From the NCBI GenBank assembly GCA_022605405.1, contig JABYQQ010000001.1:1240001-1304000 (forward strand): a DNA stretch of 64,000 bases, written 5' to 3'. The notes below the pieces were generated by a model that did no database searches, was not told where the DNA came from, and worked only from the letters and a program-made list of their open reading frames with translations. Every line of letters starts with the position of its first letter. Within the stretch, counting starts at the first letter, position 1. Below, one piece after another: positions 1 through 10,534 of the stretch. The translations under genes were made by a program, and so were the position numbers. This DNA comes from Earliella scabrosa. Its lineage: Eukaryota; Basidiomycota; Agaricomycetes; Polyporales; Polyporaceae.

Positions 1-783
1 CCTCGCAAGCCGCGCCACTGTGCCGGGTGTACGCTGTCAGTCATGCTCTGGGTGCGTGAACTCCAGGAATGACGGGACTTACACCGTGCCGGAGTTCCGG
101 GTGACGGTCCCGAGGTTGTCTGGATCTGCGGTGAGTCTTCGCGAATGGCAATCGTATGAGAGCCACTGACTGCCAATGTTAGGGCCGCTGACCATAAAGT
201 CTGGCGGGGAGCCGAAGAACTGAGGTGCAAGCGTTTGGATGCCAAACCGGACCGAATCCACCCTGCAGATGCAGATCGTTCAAGTGAGTCTTCGTCGTAC
301 CTGGCGAGATTGTCAGAAGCTCTACTCACGGGAACGAGTTCACATAGTTCAAACGGGCTATTCTTGGTGTCAGCACCCAAAGTGTCCGGGAGGCCTGCCG
401 AAGGCGCAGCACCCACTGTCGCTTTGATTGAAGCCTGTCGCGGGCGAGCCTGCTGGGCAGGTGTTGAACTCGCATGGCTCGCTGAGCGGCTGCGGCGGGG
501 CAGTCGAGGAGCCAGTCCCGGACTCCTGCTGCGCCGGGGCTGAAAGGACCACCTAGACGTTCGTCAGCTCCTTCGACACCTCATCAAGTCTCGACAGCAT
601 GCCTACATTGAATCCGGCATCGACGAGCGCATCGCGTTGTGCGCGGATCTGCGCGGTAGCCCATCCATCGTCATTCGTCAGGATGATCTTCTGCGCCACG
701 GCATGCTCGAGGAGGAGGACGAGTGCGATCGCTTGGAGAAGGTATGTCCAGCACTGCATCCTTGCGCGATTGCCGTGGTTCAC
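1..783 (-). CDS. SurE-like secreted acid phosphatase/nucleotidase (3' end cut by window)
   Basis: Probable SurE-family phosphatase acting on nucleoside monophosphates or other phosphate esters. Six exons can be placed with matching phases: 783-607, 552-417, 357-330, 262-171, 125-83 and 17-1, where the window ends. A hydrophobic N-terminus (signal peptide) is followed by the metal-binding TNDDG motif. The second exon starts with the family's VVLSAP and a Ser/Gly-rich GTGSS stretch, a 28-nt exon encodes RLNYVNSFP, and later exons carry the SGPN motif and SGTVGAA. The start may be codon 1 at 783 or Met9 at 759, which leaves a more typical signal peptide. The order and motifs match fungal secreted SurE proteins. 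No frameshift is seen in the visible part; about half of a usual ~300-aa protein is present. Confidence 0.9.
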
Positions 784-1441
784 AGCGCTATAGTGGGGAG
801 AGAGGCGGAATTACGCCGATAGCGCACCGGTTGCAGGCCGCTTTTAAACCTGCTTCGAGCCAGCCTCCAGCCTCAGCAAGAACGCATGTGCCAGCTCCGG
901 AGTATGCGCACGTTCGTCGACCCGCCATTCAATGAGCAGCGAACGCCTTTGACGCACCATATGGAAGCAGAAGTGGTGAGACTCTCGGAGGCATTGCTAG
1001 GGCGAAAGGTGTCCAGTTATGGCAATCGTCGCAGAGGCTTACTGGCAGAGAAGCAGGCACCTTACGAAACCGGTGATCACCGGTTCGTCCTTCGTTGCCA
1101 GTGCTATGGCTGAACTGACTGGATATACTTACAGCCTGAGCCAACGCTCAACGCTGATGATCGCAACATGTACATCGTCATTTGCACGTCCAGCAGTCTT
1201 CAATCGCGTGGTTTGGGGGGCGATCACGGTGCATGCTGACCTTCACGTTGTGGGGCTTGAATGCTACGAGACCGGGATTGCATCGTTCGTGTCGATACAC
1301 ACTTGCGATGCCAGCAAGGTTTTGCATCCTTTTATTCAAATTGCCCACACACCGGACCCGCATCAAACGCCACGGTGACTGCAGCCATGTTTTATCCTCA
1401 TGACCTCTTGGTGACGAACGTAGAGACTAATAGGTCGAATG

Positions 1442-1493
1442 GATCCTCTGTTAGGAAAGGTACGCGCGATCCTCTGTTAGGAAAGGTACGCGC
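1442..1493. repeat. 26-bp perfect direct tandem duplication
   Basis: Two adjacent identical 26-bp units beginning GATCCTCTGTTAGG. No gene is associated with them. Confidence 0.9.
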
Positions 1494-2677
1494 GCTCTGC
1501 CTCCAGTCGTCCGCTTCGATCCTTGTGCTGACCGTTTGACTCATGTCTGTAGGGAACATGAACGGCAGCCAGGGTTAGCCTGACCCCACGTACCCGGCAT
1601 CTCGCCATATCCACATCTCGCTCAGTCCTGACGCCACCGCCGAGTTCGACAATGCGATTGCTGTTGACTCGTGCGTCTCATCGTCCTCTGCCGCGTCTGT
1701 TACTATTAGGTTCAACTCTAACTCATATCTTGTGTCGCCCCCTGGCAAGTGGCATAATGCCGGCAAGATTCATATAGCGCGCATGACCTTCCCGCTATGT
1801 TTCGCTGTTGAGCGCATGTAGTATACAGTGTGCTGATCTCGAGGCAAGCTGGCAGCAGGTTCCGCTAGCTCACGCGGCTCGAGGAAGAGGTGCGTGCTTC
1901 ATCAGAGCGATATTTGTCATAGCGCTGACTGCATCTTGTAGACAACTGGGAGTATCACAGACGGCTCGTCAACGCCCTGATCGACACAGTGGCGACCGAG
2001 AACGGCTCAACTGAGTGTCGCGTGGGTCGGTGAGCTCGGCGAGAAGGTCGCCCCCTTCCGTTACGTGCCCATTAGGATGAGCGGATTGAACGGGAACCGA
2101 GAGAGAATGGACTTGGGAGACTCCCCATGATTCGGACGTCGAGCTCTCGCGTGAAGATTTGGCGAAGCTCGCGAAGATAATGGAAGAACCCTGAGCGATG
2201 CGACCGATTGTCTGGCCCGCAGATTGACTTGAGGCCCTGGGGGTAGATAGACAAACGAAGGCGTGTAGACACTAGTGAGATGGGCGTCTAGAGGCAGGTC
2301 AAGTTCGGGCGCCGTAGCGTTTACGCTGCTTGATCTCGTCCATCACAGTCTCTTCCTCTTCATTTCGTTGTTATCAACGCGCTCGTATGTGCGCCCACAA
2401 ACCGCAACGCCCAAGCCTTCCCAGGGAACAATTGAAGACACCCATATATGTCGTCACCATTCGCCGGCAAATCCCGCCCCTTCTAGCAGCTGCAGGAGAG
2501 CACCCCAACACCGCGGCGCGCAAATGAGGCGGTGTACAGCTGCTTCTCCATATATGAGAAAGACCCGGGCGCGGTGGGCTTGGGCGCATTCTCGCTGCAC
2601 ACGACCATGAGCTCGCTGTTCGGAGACGCGACGAATCTGCAAGGCGGCGGCGGCGGCAGTGAGCCATGAATGTCCCA

Positions 2678-2706
2678 ACTATGCCCCACATTCCGTCGGA
2701 CGGGCG
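2678..2706. repeat. Inverted single-decamer copy of the 28516-28564 element
   Basis: ACTATGCCCCACATTCCGTC and the next 9 bases are the exact reverse complement of the flanks at 28516-28564, with one decamer instead of three. Confidence 0.85.
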
Positions 2707-4655
2707 CTCGGACGCGCGCCCGGATGGGCGCTCGGACATCCGCCTCGCTTACACGTCCGTCCTTGATCTGCCCTGTCACAGACCATGACCCTCGCCTTCC
2801 AGCCTGCGTGTGACATGATTGCTCAACCCTCTACATAGACTGCGGCCTCATCCCTAACACATCCACGGCGCAGTCCGACAGTCCATATCGAGCCACTGGT
2901 CCTTCGCCCGGCCTGCCCCACTTCGACAGGCGGCATGTCCCACTTCGACTGGCGGCCAGCCCCGGCTCGTTCCTCCTCTCAACCCTTTCGACCCATCGCC
3001 GTCCACCAACATATGGTCTACCGGTTCCTCTGAGTACGTAGATCCGCCGCAAATGTATATACACTATCGTTAACTTTGTCATATATACAGTTCGCACCTT
3101 TGAGCGAACATTGTTCGGAGATATGTGTCCAACTACATGACGCATCCCCCGTCCCCCCACAGTACTCTTCAGTCAACAACTTGAAGATGCCCAGCGTGAG
3201 TGCCGCGGCTGGCCCGGTGCAATGTTTAATCCGTGCCAGGCCCGTCTCACTCGACAGTCCACGATGGCTGTGAGGAGTATTCCTGGTACGTTCTATCAGC
3301 TACTCTTGCATATATTCTTCATGCAATCCTGCTAGATAGCCAAGGTCTCCGTCCTCTGGTAGCTCAGAGCATACGTTTGGTTTCAGGTGGTCACACCGTA
3401 TGCTACTCCGTTCCACCTATCATGTCAAGGTACGTCAGATCGCCTATACTGCCGACTACTCCGTCCCAGCCCGCCCCGCCTGCGAAACCGTCTCTCACTG
3501 GACAGGACCGCCTAGACTTGCGTGTACACCAGGCCAGTCGGACACTCCGGCGACACCGACTGGCCTGTCAGCGCCCAAGTGTTATGCGCGGCCGTGCGAC
3601 GCGACAGTCCAACGCAATTGCGCCTGCACACCAGAGCAGCCAGCCATGCGAACCTGGCCCGGCCCGGCCCACCGGTCATGGTAGGTATATACCCACCCGC
3701 TTCCTCTCGATGCTTCCTACTGATGTCTCATTCTGACAAGATCGGTGAACGCAATACAGCTTCACGCAGCCACATCTACGGCCAAGCCCCTCACGCCCAC
3801 CTGCCGAGATGTGCATACGTTACATCCCCTGAGTCTGTAACTGCCGCTGACAGCCACGGTCCACCCTCCGTTGCGACGGTCCCGTCTGACCCAACCAGGC
3901 CCGCCTCAATACGGTTTGCGGACAGCAAGTTCACGTCGCGGGGGCATGTCAGGCAAGTGCCATTCTCTACCTGCGAAATCCATTCCTGCGCTTCACGATT
4001 TAGCTTGCCATTCAGTGGTTCGACACGCAGCTGCTGGCTATGTACACATGCTCGGTCATCCATTCGTCGTCCAGCTTGCTTCGCTTCTCCGCTGCACCCT
4101 ACATCTTACATCATGAACGTACCCCACCAATCCCCTCCGAAGTTACTGTATGGTATTGCTGCCGATGCACGCACGTCCATCTGCCCTGAACCCTAATACT
4201 CAATCCTCCCTGCCTCATTCACGTCTTCCTGTGCGCGCACGCCAGGCCAGTCGCTACTTTAAGACTGTTACCCCGACTGTCGTCTTCGGGCTGGCACGTC
4301 CCAGCTGGCACGTCGCGACTGTGGAGGTCGACTGCCACCTTCCTACCACTTGCATTCCACCAACCACGAACCTTCACTACTCCCAGCAAATTGAGCATGA
4401 CCCATCATCAATAAGTCCAGAGGTACGTCACTCACTGGCATGCAGATCATATGGCCTGACCGTGTTCAAACTTCAGACATCTCCCTCATCCCAGTCCACG
4501 CCCAGCCAGTCGACGTAGCCATACTCTTCCACTCAGGCTGGCTAGGAGCGCCCGCCCCGTCGCTGCTAGGCTAGCAGGCTGCAGTCTTCAAACGCCGTTG
4601 GCATTACCATATGTGGTCCACTCCAACAGTCTGACCCCCTTGGCAGGCGAAGCCG

Positions 4656-4683
4656 CGACACGCCCATCGGGACGGGCGTGTCG
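4656..4683. repeat. Perfect 10-bp inverted repeat at the minisatellite edge
   Basis: CGACACGCCC (4656-4665) is followed, after 8 nt, by its exact complement GGGCGTGTCG (4674-4683), giving a potential GC-rich hairpin. The right arm is the first unit of the 14-bp minisatellite. Confidence 0.8.
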
Positions 4684-4758
4684 TGACGGGCGTGTCGTGA
4701 CGGGCGTGTCGCGACGGGCGTGTCGCGACTGGCGTGTCGCGACTGGCGTGTCGCGACT
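4671..4758. repeat. 14-bp minisatellite, about six units
   Basis: Consecutive units of the type GACGGGCGTGTCGT/GACTGGCGTGTCGC run head to tail with only one or two substitutions. The core GGCGTGTC also occurs once in most units of the adjacent satellite, which suggests this array is a local amplification of part of that unit. Confidence 0.85.
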
Positions 4759-4899
4759 GAGTCTACCACTGCTAGTTGAGACGCAGCCAGGTGATCGTGT
4801 TGTGTTTTGTACTTCAAGTTCGTACCAGTAGACACCACCGGCTGCTCGACTGTCGAGTCTGGGCGGGGCCGCCGCGACCAGCCCGGTTCAATTCTGCTC

Positions 4900-5830
4900 A
4901 TATAGCAGCGCCGTTTAGCTATCATGCGAGCCGACGGCCGCGATCTAGCAGCACTGTCTAACGGGGCGTGCAACCAGGCCAGTCGAAGCGCAAGCCACAT
5001 CGGCTGTGCTGGGCGGGCGTGTCACGACGGGACCGTCCTGGTGTCATTTGCGTAGCCGCACCTTCGAGCCGTGCGCGCACACCGGGCCAGTCGTAGCCGG
5101 TGGTCTGGTCGACTGTCCTGTTGAAGCCGGCACATCGCAGCGGACGCTCACGGTGTAGCAGCACCGTCCAGCCATGCGCGCATACCAGGCCAGCCCCACA
5201 GCCAGGTTCCGTCGAGCGTCGTGTGGGGACGGGCGTATCCCGAGTTGACGGTCGCTTGGTGCCCACCTAGCAGCACCGTCTAGCCGTGCGCGAACACCAG
5301 GCCAGTCGCAGCGCGAGGCCGCATCGACTGTCCTGAAGGGGCGGGCGTGTCAGAATGGCACGGTCGCAGTGTGACTCGTCTAGCAGCACCGTCGAGCGGT
5401 GCGCGCAGACCAGGCCAGTCGCATCGCCAGGGCGCATCGACCGCCCTGACAGAGCGGGCGTGTCAGGACGGACGTTCGCGGTGTGACTCGTTTAGCAGCA
5501 CCGTCGAGCAGACCAGGCCAGTCGCAGCGCCAGGCCGCATCGACTGTCCTGGTCTGGCGGGCGTGTCAGGACGAGACGGTCGCGGGGTGATTCGTCTAAC
5601 AGCACCGTCGAGCAGGCCCGTCCAAGCGGGAGCACGGCGCGACTGTCCCGCTCTGGCTGGCCCGTCGCAGCCGACCTGCCCCCGGTGTAGGCTCAGCACC
5701 GTCCCGTCGTGCACGCATACCAGGCCTGTCGTACAGTCGGCCTCGGTCGACTGTCGTGTTCGGGCGGGCCGGCCGCCGCCGACGGTCCCAGTCTAGCAGC
5801 ACACTCTAGCCACGCACGCACGCCGGGACA
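4900..5830. repeat. Satellite-like tandem array, unit about 105-113 bp
   Basis: A TAGCAGCACCGTC-like marker recurs near 4945, 5052, 5155, 5268, 5381, 5493, 5598, 5687 and 5793, so spacing is about 92-113 bp. Each unit also carries ACCAGGCCAGTCG, a CGCATCGACTGTCCTG-like block and GGGCGTGTCAG. Units are diverged but clearly related; the best preserved run is 5268-5600. Open frames across it vary between units and look non-coding. Confidence 0.85.
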
Positions 5831-6074
5831 CTCGCCATCACCCTTCGTCGACCATCCTTCCCTCACCAGCCGCTCACGAGATGGTCAATCTCCTACCTTT
5901 CATATGCGAACATGTTGGGAGCGGTTGGCATGCCTCGCAGAGACAGGGGAGAGGTGGTGCTGCGGTTCAACTTGCGCGTTGGACAGACAGGGCGGAGGTA
6001 GCAGAGACCGTACAACCCACGCACAGTATGTAGCACCTCCCAGTCTCGCACTGGCGGTGTGTTTTCCGACTAGT

Positions 6075-7169
6075 TCACGTCGTGCAACGACACGAACTAG
6101 GTTCTATCAGCCGGACGTCCATTCGGACAAAGTGCATCACACTCACCGGGATACTCCCATCCACAACCAACCGCCATCCCCTGAATCGCGCGCCATGGTT
6201 GAACTCCTCCACAAGCAGCCGACAGGCCTCGACGTCCCCATCACCGATGACTTCATCCCTTCCTACACAGCGTCTCCAGCAGCGTCCTGGGGTCTCATAC
6301 TGCAGTCGCCATACGACGCCCCGCCCAAAGGGCATTTGCTGGGAGCGACGGGCGGCCCGAATATTCGACGGGTGCTCGCCGTCGAAGAAGGCGACCAGAG
6401 ATCCTTTGTCGCCGAAGTAGCGGCCCTGTTCGGGGCAGACGAATAGATCCGCGTAACAGTCATACCGCTCGTCCTGGTTGTCGTCGGTGTATGTGCCCCA
6501 CGCGCAACCCATGAAGGGACCTGGGACCGGTGAGAACGTGAATCCCGCCCGCCCATGCAGGTGCACCATGCGGCGTTTCTCGAGGGGGTGCAGGTCCCTC
6601 CAGGACATGGACAGGGCATGGCGACGCAGGGTGAGGATAGGAAACGCGCACCCGAACGACACCACATTGAAGTAGTTCATCAACGCGGTGTTCTCGGACC
6701 ACGCGATGGCCTCAGCCGCTGAGCGTGTACGTGAGTAGACCACGCGTATGATGCGACCAGGAGCAACCAGGAAGTGGGTCTCCTCCGGGAATCGTTCGAC
6801 CGGGAGCCAGCGTGGGGTGTGAAGCCCATTGGGAGGCGAGTGCCATATCTGCCGGCCCCGAAGCGTGGTGCGAATGTACATCTCGAGGCTCCACGTCGTC
6901 TCTGAAGCGACCGCGATGTCCAGGTATATACCGAGGAGGGAGTGGTCTCGGAGGATGAACGCGAGCGCCGCCACCCCAGTCACCAGCCCATGTGAATCGC
7001 GCAGAGCGTCGAGGAAGGAGCGAGGGTCCGGCATCCATCGACGTAGGATCTCCTGCCTGGAGGCATATAGAGAACGGCGGGCGAGGGCCGCAAGATAGGG
7101 ACTTGCGTTGCGACATTCGAGCAATGTCAACATGTCGCACGACGCGAGGATGCGAAGTTCGATATCCAA
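6075..7169 (-). CDS. F-box-like / nucleotidyltransferase-like basidiomycete family protein, copy A
   Basis: Single-exon 364-aa protein. The N-terminus (about residues 1-40, ELRILASCDMLTLLEC) resembles the F-box-like start, PPELxxRILxFCDxxTL, of a large agaricomycete family. It continues with a TGVAALAFILRD...LDIAV stretch at about residues 65-90 that matches the position of a nucleotidyltransferase-type G-S...DLD core in relatives I recall. The key Ser and acidic pair are not intact here, so catalysis is doubtful. A conserved ENTALMNYFNVVSFGCAFPILTL-like block follows near residues 175-195. It is paralogous to 10535-11734 and divergently oriented to the GRF gene at 8237. Role unknown. Confidence 0.65.
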   Translation of the reverse strand: MDIELRILASCDMLTLLECRNASPYLAALARRSLYASRQEILRRWMPDPRSFLDALRDSHGLVTGVAALAFILRDHSLLGIYLDIAVASETTWSLEMYIRTTLRGRQIWHSPPNGLHTPRWLPVERFPEETHFLVAPGRIIRVVYSRTRSAAEAIAWSENTALMNYFNVVSFGCAFPILTLRRHALSMSWRDLHPLEKRRMVHLHGRAGFTFSPVPGPFMGCAWGTYTDDNQDERYDCYADLFVCPEQGRYFGDKGSLVAFFDGEHPSNIRAARRSQQMPFGRGVVWRLQYETPGRCWRRCVGRDEVIGDGDVEACRLLVEEFNHGARFRGWRLVVDGSIPVSVMHFVRMDVRLIEPSSCRCTT

Positions 7170-8236
7170 GGGGAATCTATGGGAACGGTTTCAGGTGTGT
7201 ACGTCTTCAGACGTTGGGAGTATGTCACTTGCCTCCGCGGCATGTTCAATGGATATGCGACAGGGAACGGAGGGAGTGTGGACATTGAGGTCTCGGGGAC
7301 GTTGTGAGTGAGCAGAGAGCAGGCCAGGCGAAAAAACGGTTCCGACTGCAGTCGATGATGGAACGGATGTTCACGGAAGGAGTCACCGGAGTGAAAGGGG
7401 CCTATCAGCCGAGACAGAGACTTGTCCCTCGGATACCACATGTTTGTTTCGAGATCTGATATGGTAAGGCCGAGTCATCGCTAGCAGGAGATCTACTACA
7501 TCTTAGGCCCGGCATCCGCTCTCAATGGTGTCCATATCCCCCATGCAATGACCTCTGAGCGTCGTCCTTGAGTTAATGTCTCCCCGCCAAGAGATAACCA
7601 CTAAACATGTTTGGGGTCGCGCGTGGTTGGGTATGACGCCTTAGCAGCTTATTTTGTCAAGGTTGGATGGATTAGTGGTAGTGACGCTTCATTCTCGGCT
7701 CATCGTCTCCGAGGTGCCCGGGTTCGAGTCTGGCGTATGCGGTTTTTTTGGGCCAACGATGTCTGGCGTCCTTGGTTCTCACGGGTGCGCTGTGGACGAC
7801 GAGTTCTACTTGGAGTTCAGTGTCATTACTTCCAACTCGAAGCATGTCTGCGGCCTTGCAGGTTGGCCTGGCGGCGGCGAGCACCTCTCGTCATTGCTTA
7901 CGGCTTACTGTTCACGCTGTGGTTCTAAGTATGTGATACGAACATGTTGCACGAACATCCAAACGTCGGACGGTCCCAGCCCCTGGGACAACCGAGGCGA
8001 CCGGCCGACACAGGCGGCCCCGCCCTCCATGCCTGCCCCCTCAAGTCTCTGGCCTCTAATCTGTACGCGCAGATGGCTGAGGGCTTTTTAGTCGCGCCAG
8101 GCCTCTATTTTCGTACCAGGCTTTCCTCTCTTCTCCCTCTTGCCCACTCCCGCCGCTCACTCCGTCCTGTCCCTCCTCGACTTGCCTTCCAATCTGTTCA
8201 CTGTCCTTACTCACTCTCTCAGTCTTACCTCCGCAA
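7170..8236. other. Divergent intergenic region between copy A and the GRF gene
   Basis: About 1.07 kb that should contain both promoters. A pyrimidine-rich stretch (8090-8235) leads into the start at 8237. A Pol III-like unit (7668-7749) is annotated separately. No protein gene is supported. Confidence 0.5.
7668..7749 (+). other. tRNA-like Pol III unit (degenerate tRNA or SINE head)
   Basis: TGGATTAGTGG at 7668-7678 fits an A box and GGTTCGAGTCT at 7721-7731 fits a B box at 10 of 11 positions. A run of seven T at 7743-7749 could terminate Pol III. A CTCGG/CCGAG stem lies between. The acceptor and T-arm stems do not pair properly, and the box spacing is about 10 nt longer than in an intronless tRNA, so this is not a functional tRNA. 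Confidence 0.35.
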
Positions 8237-10293
8237 ATGGATTCTCCGAATGATGTTCCCTTTCCTCTGTCTCATTTACTTTTATGTCCCGATTGCGGCT
8301 TCCGCCTCAGCGCACCAATCCTCTGCAAGGGCATCAACGATCCCGACCACACAGGCTTTTGGTATCAGAAGGTATGTCGTATGGGACATACAAAAGGCTC
8401 AGTCGCTGAAATTGTCGCAGTGTCTACACAACAACCCCCCGGCCAACACTTCCTGCACTCACTTCGCATGGCGCACCGACTTGCCTCGCGGCAGACCCGA
8501 CAAATCAGCTCCCAAACAGTCGTGTCCTGGACTCCCCTGCGCGGACGTTGTCACTCGCAAGAAGATCAACATCGACTGTCATCTGGGATTATGCGCTCAG
8601 TGCTGCAAGTCTGCGCGCGGTTCCATCGCTGGGCTTCCGCGCTGTCCCGTCGGCCCACACAACACCGCGGCTGCCAGTGGTGTCTCAGGTTTGTCTGTCC
8701 GCTCGCTCCGTCTCTCTTCATGATTTCCTGAGCGCGTTCATGGCAGCGACTTCGTCGACGAACGCCTTACGCACGCCTGGCCCTAACGATCCGCTTCTCC
8801 CGGCCAATGCAGGCACTTCACGCTCGGACTCGGCACCCACTCCGAGTGCCCTCGGCCATGGGAAGGAACGCAGCCATCGTGTATCAATCTCCCCTATTTA
8901 TCAAGCGCGTCTCGACGCACTCGACGCTCAAGCCAGGGAAAATGACGATGTCGCGGAGCGAGAACGCCAACTCGAACTAGACAACGCTAACAACATTACA
9001 GTGTTCTGGTGGCATACGGTGAGAGCCTTGTAACATTCTCCGGCCGAGTTCGATCTCACACGCGATCCTGTCGGTAGAACGACGAGGCCCCCGAGGTGTA
9101 CACACTGAAGGCTCCCAATTTCCCGTCTTTTCATCCTCGTGACTCCGTCGAGCTGGTCCAGAGTTACAACGTCGACACGCGTCCGCACAAGTACTTCGAC
9201 TGGTCTCTACATCTGTGGGTCACCGGATTGCCGACATCCCCCTCCCGCAACGTCAAAACCGCCCGCAAGTTGTGCTACCGTTCGGATGGGGTCACGAGTG
9301 GCGTCGACATGCCGATGCCACCCGTCGGGGTCAAGCGCGCCGCCGACTCGTCCCCAGGCTGTGGTGAACGGTGAGCCAGCATCATACCCGCGCTCTGGTG
9401 CCGTCCCTCACACTAGCACTCGAAGCCTCTCTCCAGTGACACCGCGCACGACGGGACGATACCTGTCAGCCACGCCGTCGACGATGATGACGAGCTCTCG
9501 GCGTTATGGATCCACGCCCTCAACTCTGTCGCGCTCGCCTTCGGTGCCTCCACCTGCCGCGGGTCCCTCTTCAGCCGGCTCTACTCCATTCATCCGATGG
9601 CACTCGTCTCCTCCCGCCGCTGGAGCAGCGTCGCCCGCGATCGTCGCGTCTGCCGACGGAGACGGTGGCGTTCCGTTCGTGCGGTGGCTCGCGCCTGGTC
9701 AAGGTCGCCAATGGATGCACGCCTTAGAGTCTCCCGCTCGCTCCGCCGTGGGAGAACAGGACGATCATGCGGGGTACTCTCCCAGCGAGCGTCGTTCAGC
9801 GTCTCCTGCATTCTCCCCACCGTCACCGACGGTGACCCTGCGAAGCACTCCTTCTGAGAGCCGCGCGGGCTCGATCCCCCTCGAGTTCGACGATGAGTTC
9901 AGCAAGCCCATCGCGGCTCTCTTTCCACTTGGCGGAGCCTCGCCGTACACCCCCATGAGCTCTGGCCCGTCTTCCTCCACGGGGGAGCCCGACCTCAGCC
10001 CCGCGCCCGCCGGCAAGAAAGGATGGCCGCTCAAGTACGTGGTAGACATGGCGCATGGCTTCGCGGTCATGCGCCAACTCGAAGATGACGGTCTCAGTCG
10101 GGTCAGAGCTTTCGAGACCGCCTTCCCGTCGCATAGGTATGTTCGGTCGACCTACAGCGACCAAATGCGAGCCTGGACCGCCGCCGGCCTGCGGGAGGGT
10201 GAACAGAACTTCTGGATTGCCCAGGGAAGATCAGCACGCGGCGAATGGTCGGCCTTCATGGCCGAATGGCGCCAGACCCATCATGTGGCTTGA
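8237..10293 (+). CDS. GRF-type zinc finger protein with second Cys/His cluster
   Basis: Exons 8237-8371, 8421-8688, 8747-9018, 9078-9290 and 9358-10293 join in frame to about 607 aa; the last junction (67-nt intron from 9291) is the least certain. Residues 17-62 fit a GRF zinc finger: Cys17-x2-Cys20-Gly, aromatic FWY, Cys46, then Cys57-T-H-F-A-W. The finger is split by intron 1. A second cluster (C80, C85, C98, C103, C106, C107, C120, H125) follows. The middle is Ser/Pro-rich and probably disordered. A C-terminal block begins near KKGWPLKYVVDM. GRF fingers bind single-stranded nucleic acid in other proteins; no enzyme domain is visible. Related genes appear to be multicopy in agaricomycetes; function unknown. 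Confidence 0.72.
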
Positions 10294-10534
10294 TCGACCG
10301 TCTTTCTCCGCAGGAACCTCAAGAAATTTCTACCAGCAAACGCGATGGGACTGTCTTGTCCTCCTTGGCATTGGGATACCGGGCCTTCGTTATCATACAC
10401 CATTACCACTGCGTTTGTGGTCCATTAGCTCCTGCGGGAGAGATTTCGTTCGCGCGGCGTCAGACCAACCACGGTCATGTATGGTAGCTCCGTTATCTCG
10501 ATACGCGACTCGTTGACGCGCACAAAGATGGCAC

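Larger units (their letters stand above)
784..4655. other. Gene-poor, repeat-influenced region
   Basis: No open frame or splice-compatible exon series here resembles a family I know. The region holds a perfect 26-bp tandem pair (1442-1493), a short element shared in inverted orientation with 28516-28564, and from about 2900 onward scattered copies of a CCAGGCCAGTCG-like motif that also belongs to the satellite downstream. I infer degraded satellite and intergenic DNA. Confidence 0.5.

Noticed and set aside
3522..4196. 224-codon plus-strand frame
   Set aside because: Biased composition, no domain, and situated in DNA containing satellite-related words.
4671..4758. Possible CRISPR-like direct repeat array
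   Set aside because: Units abut with no unique spacers, and the genome is clearly eukaryotic; it is a minisatellite.
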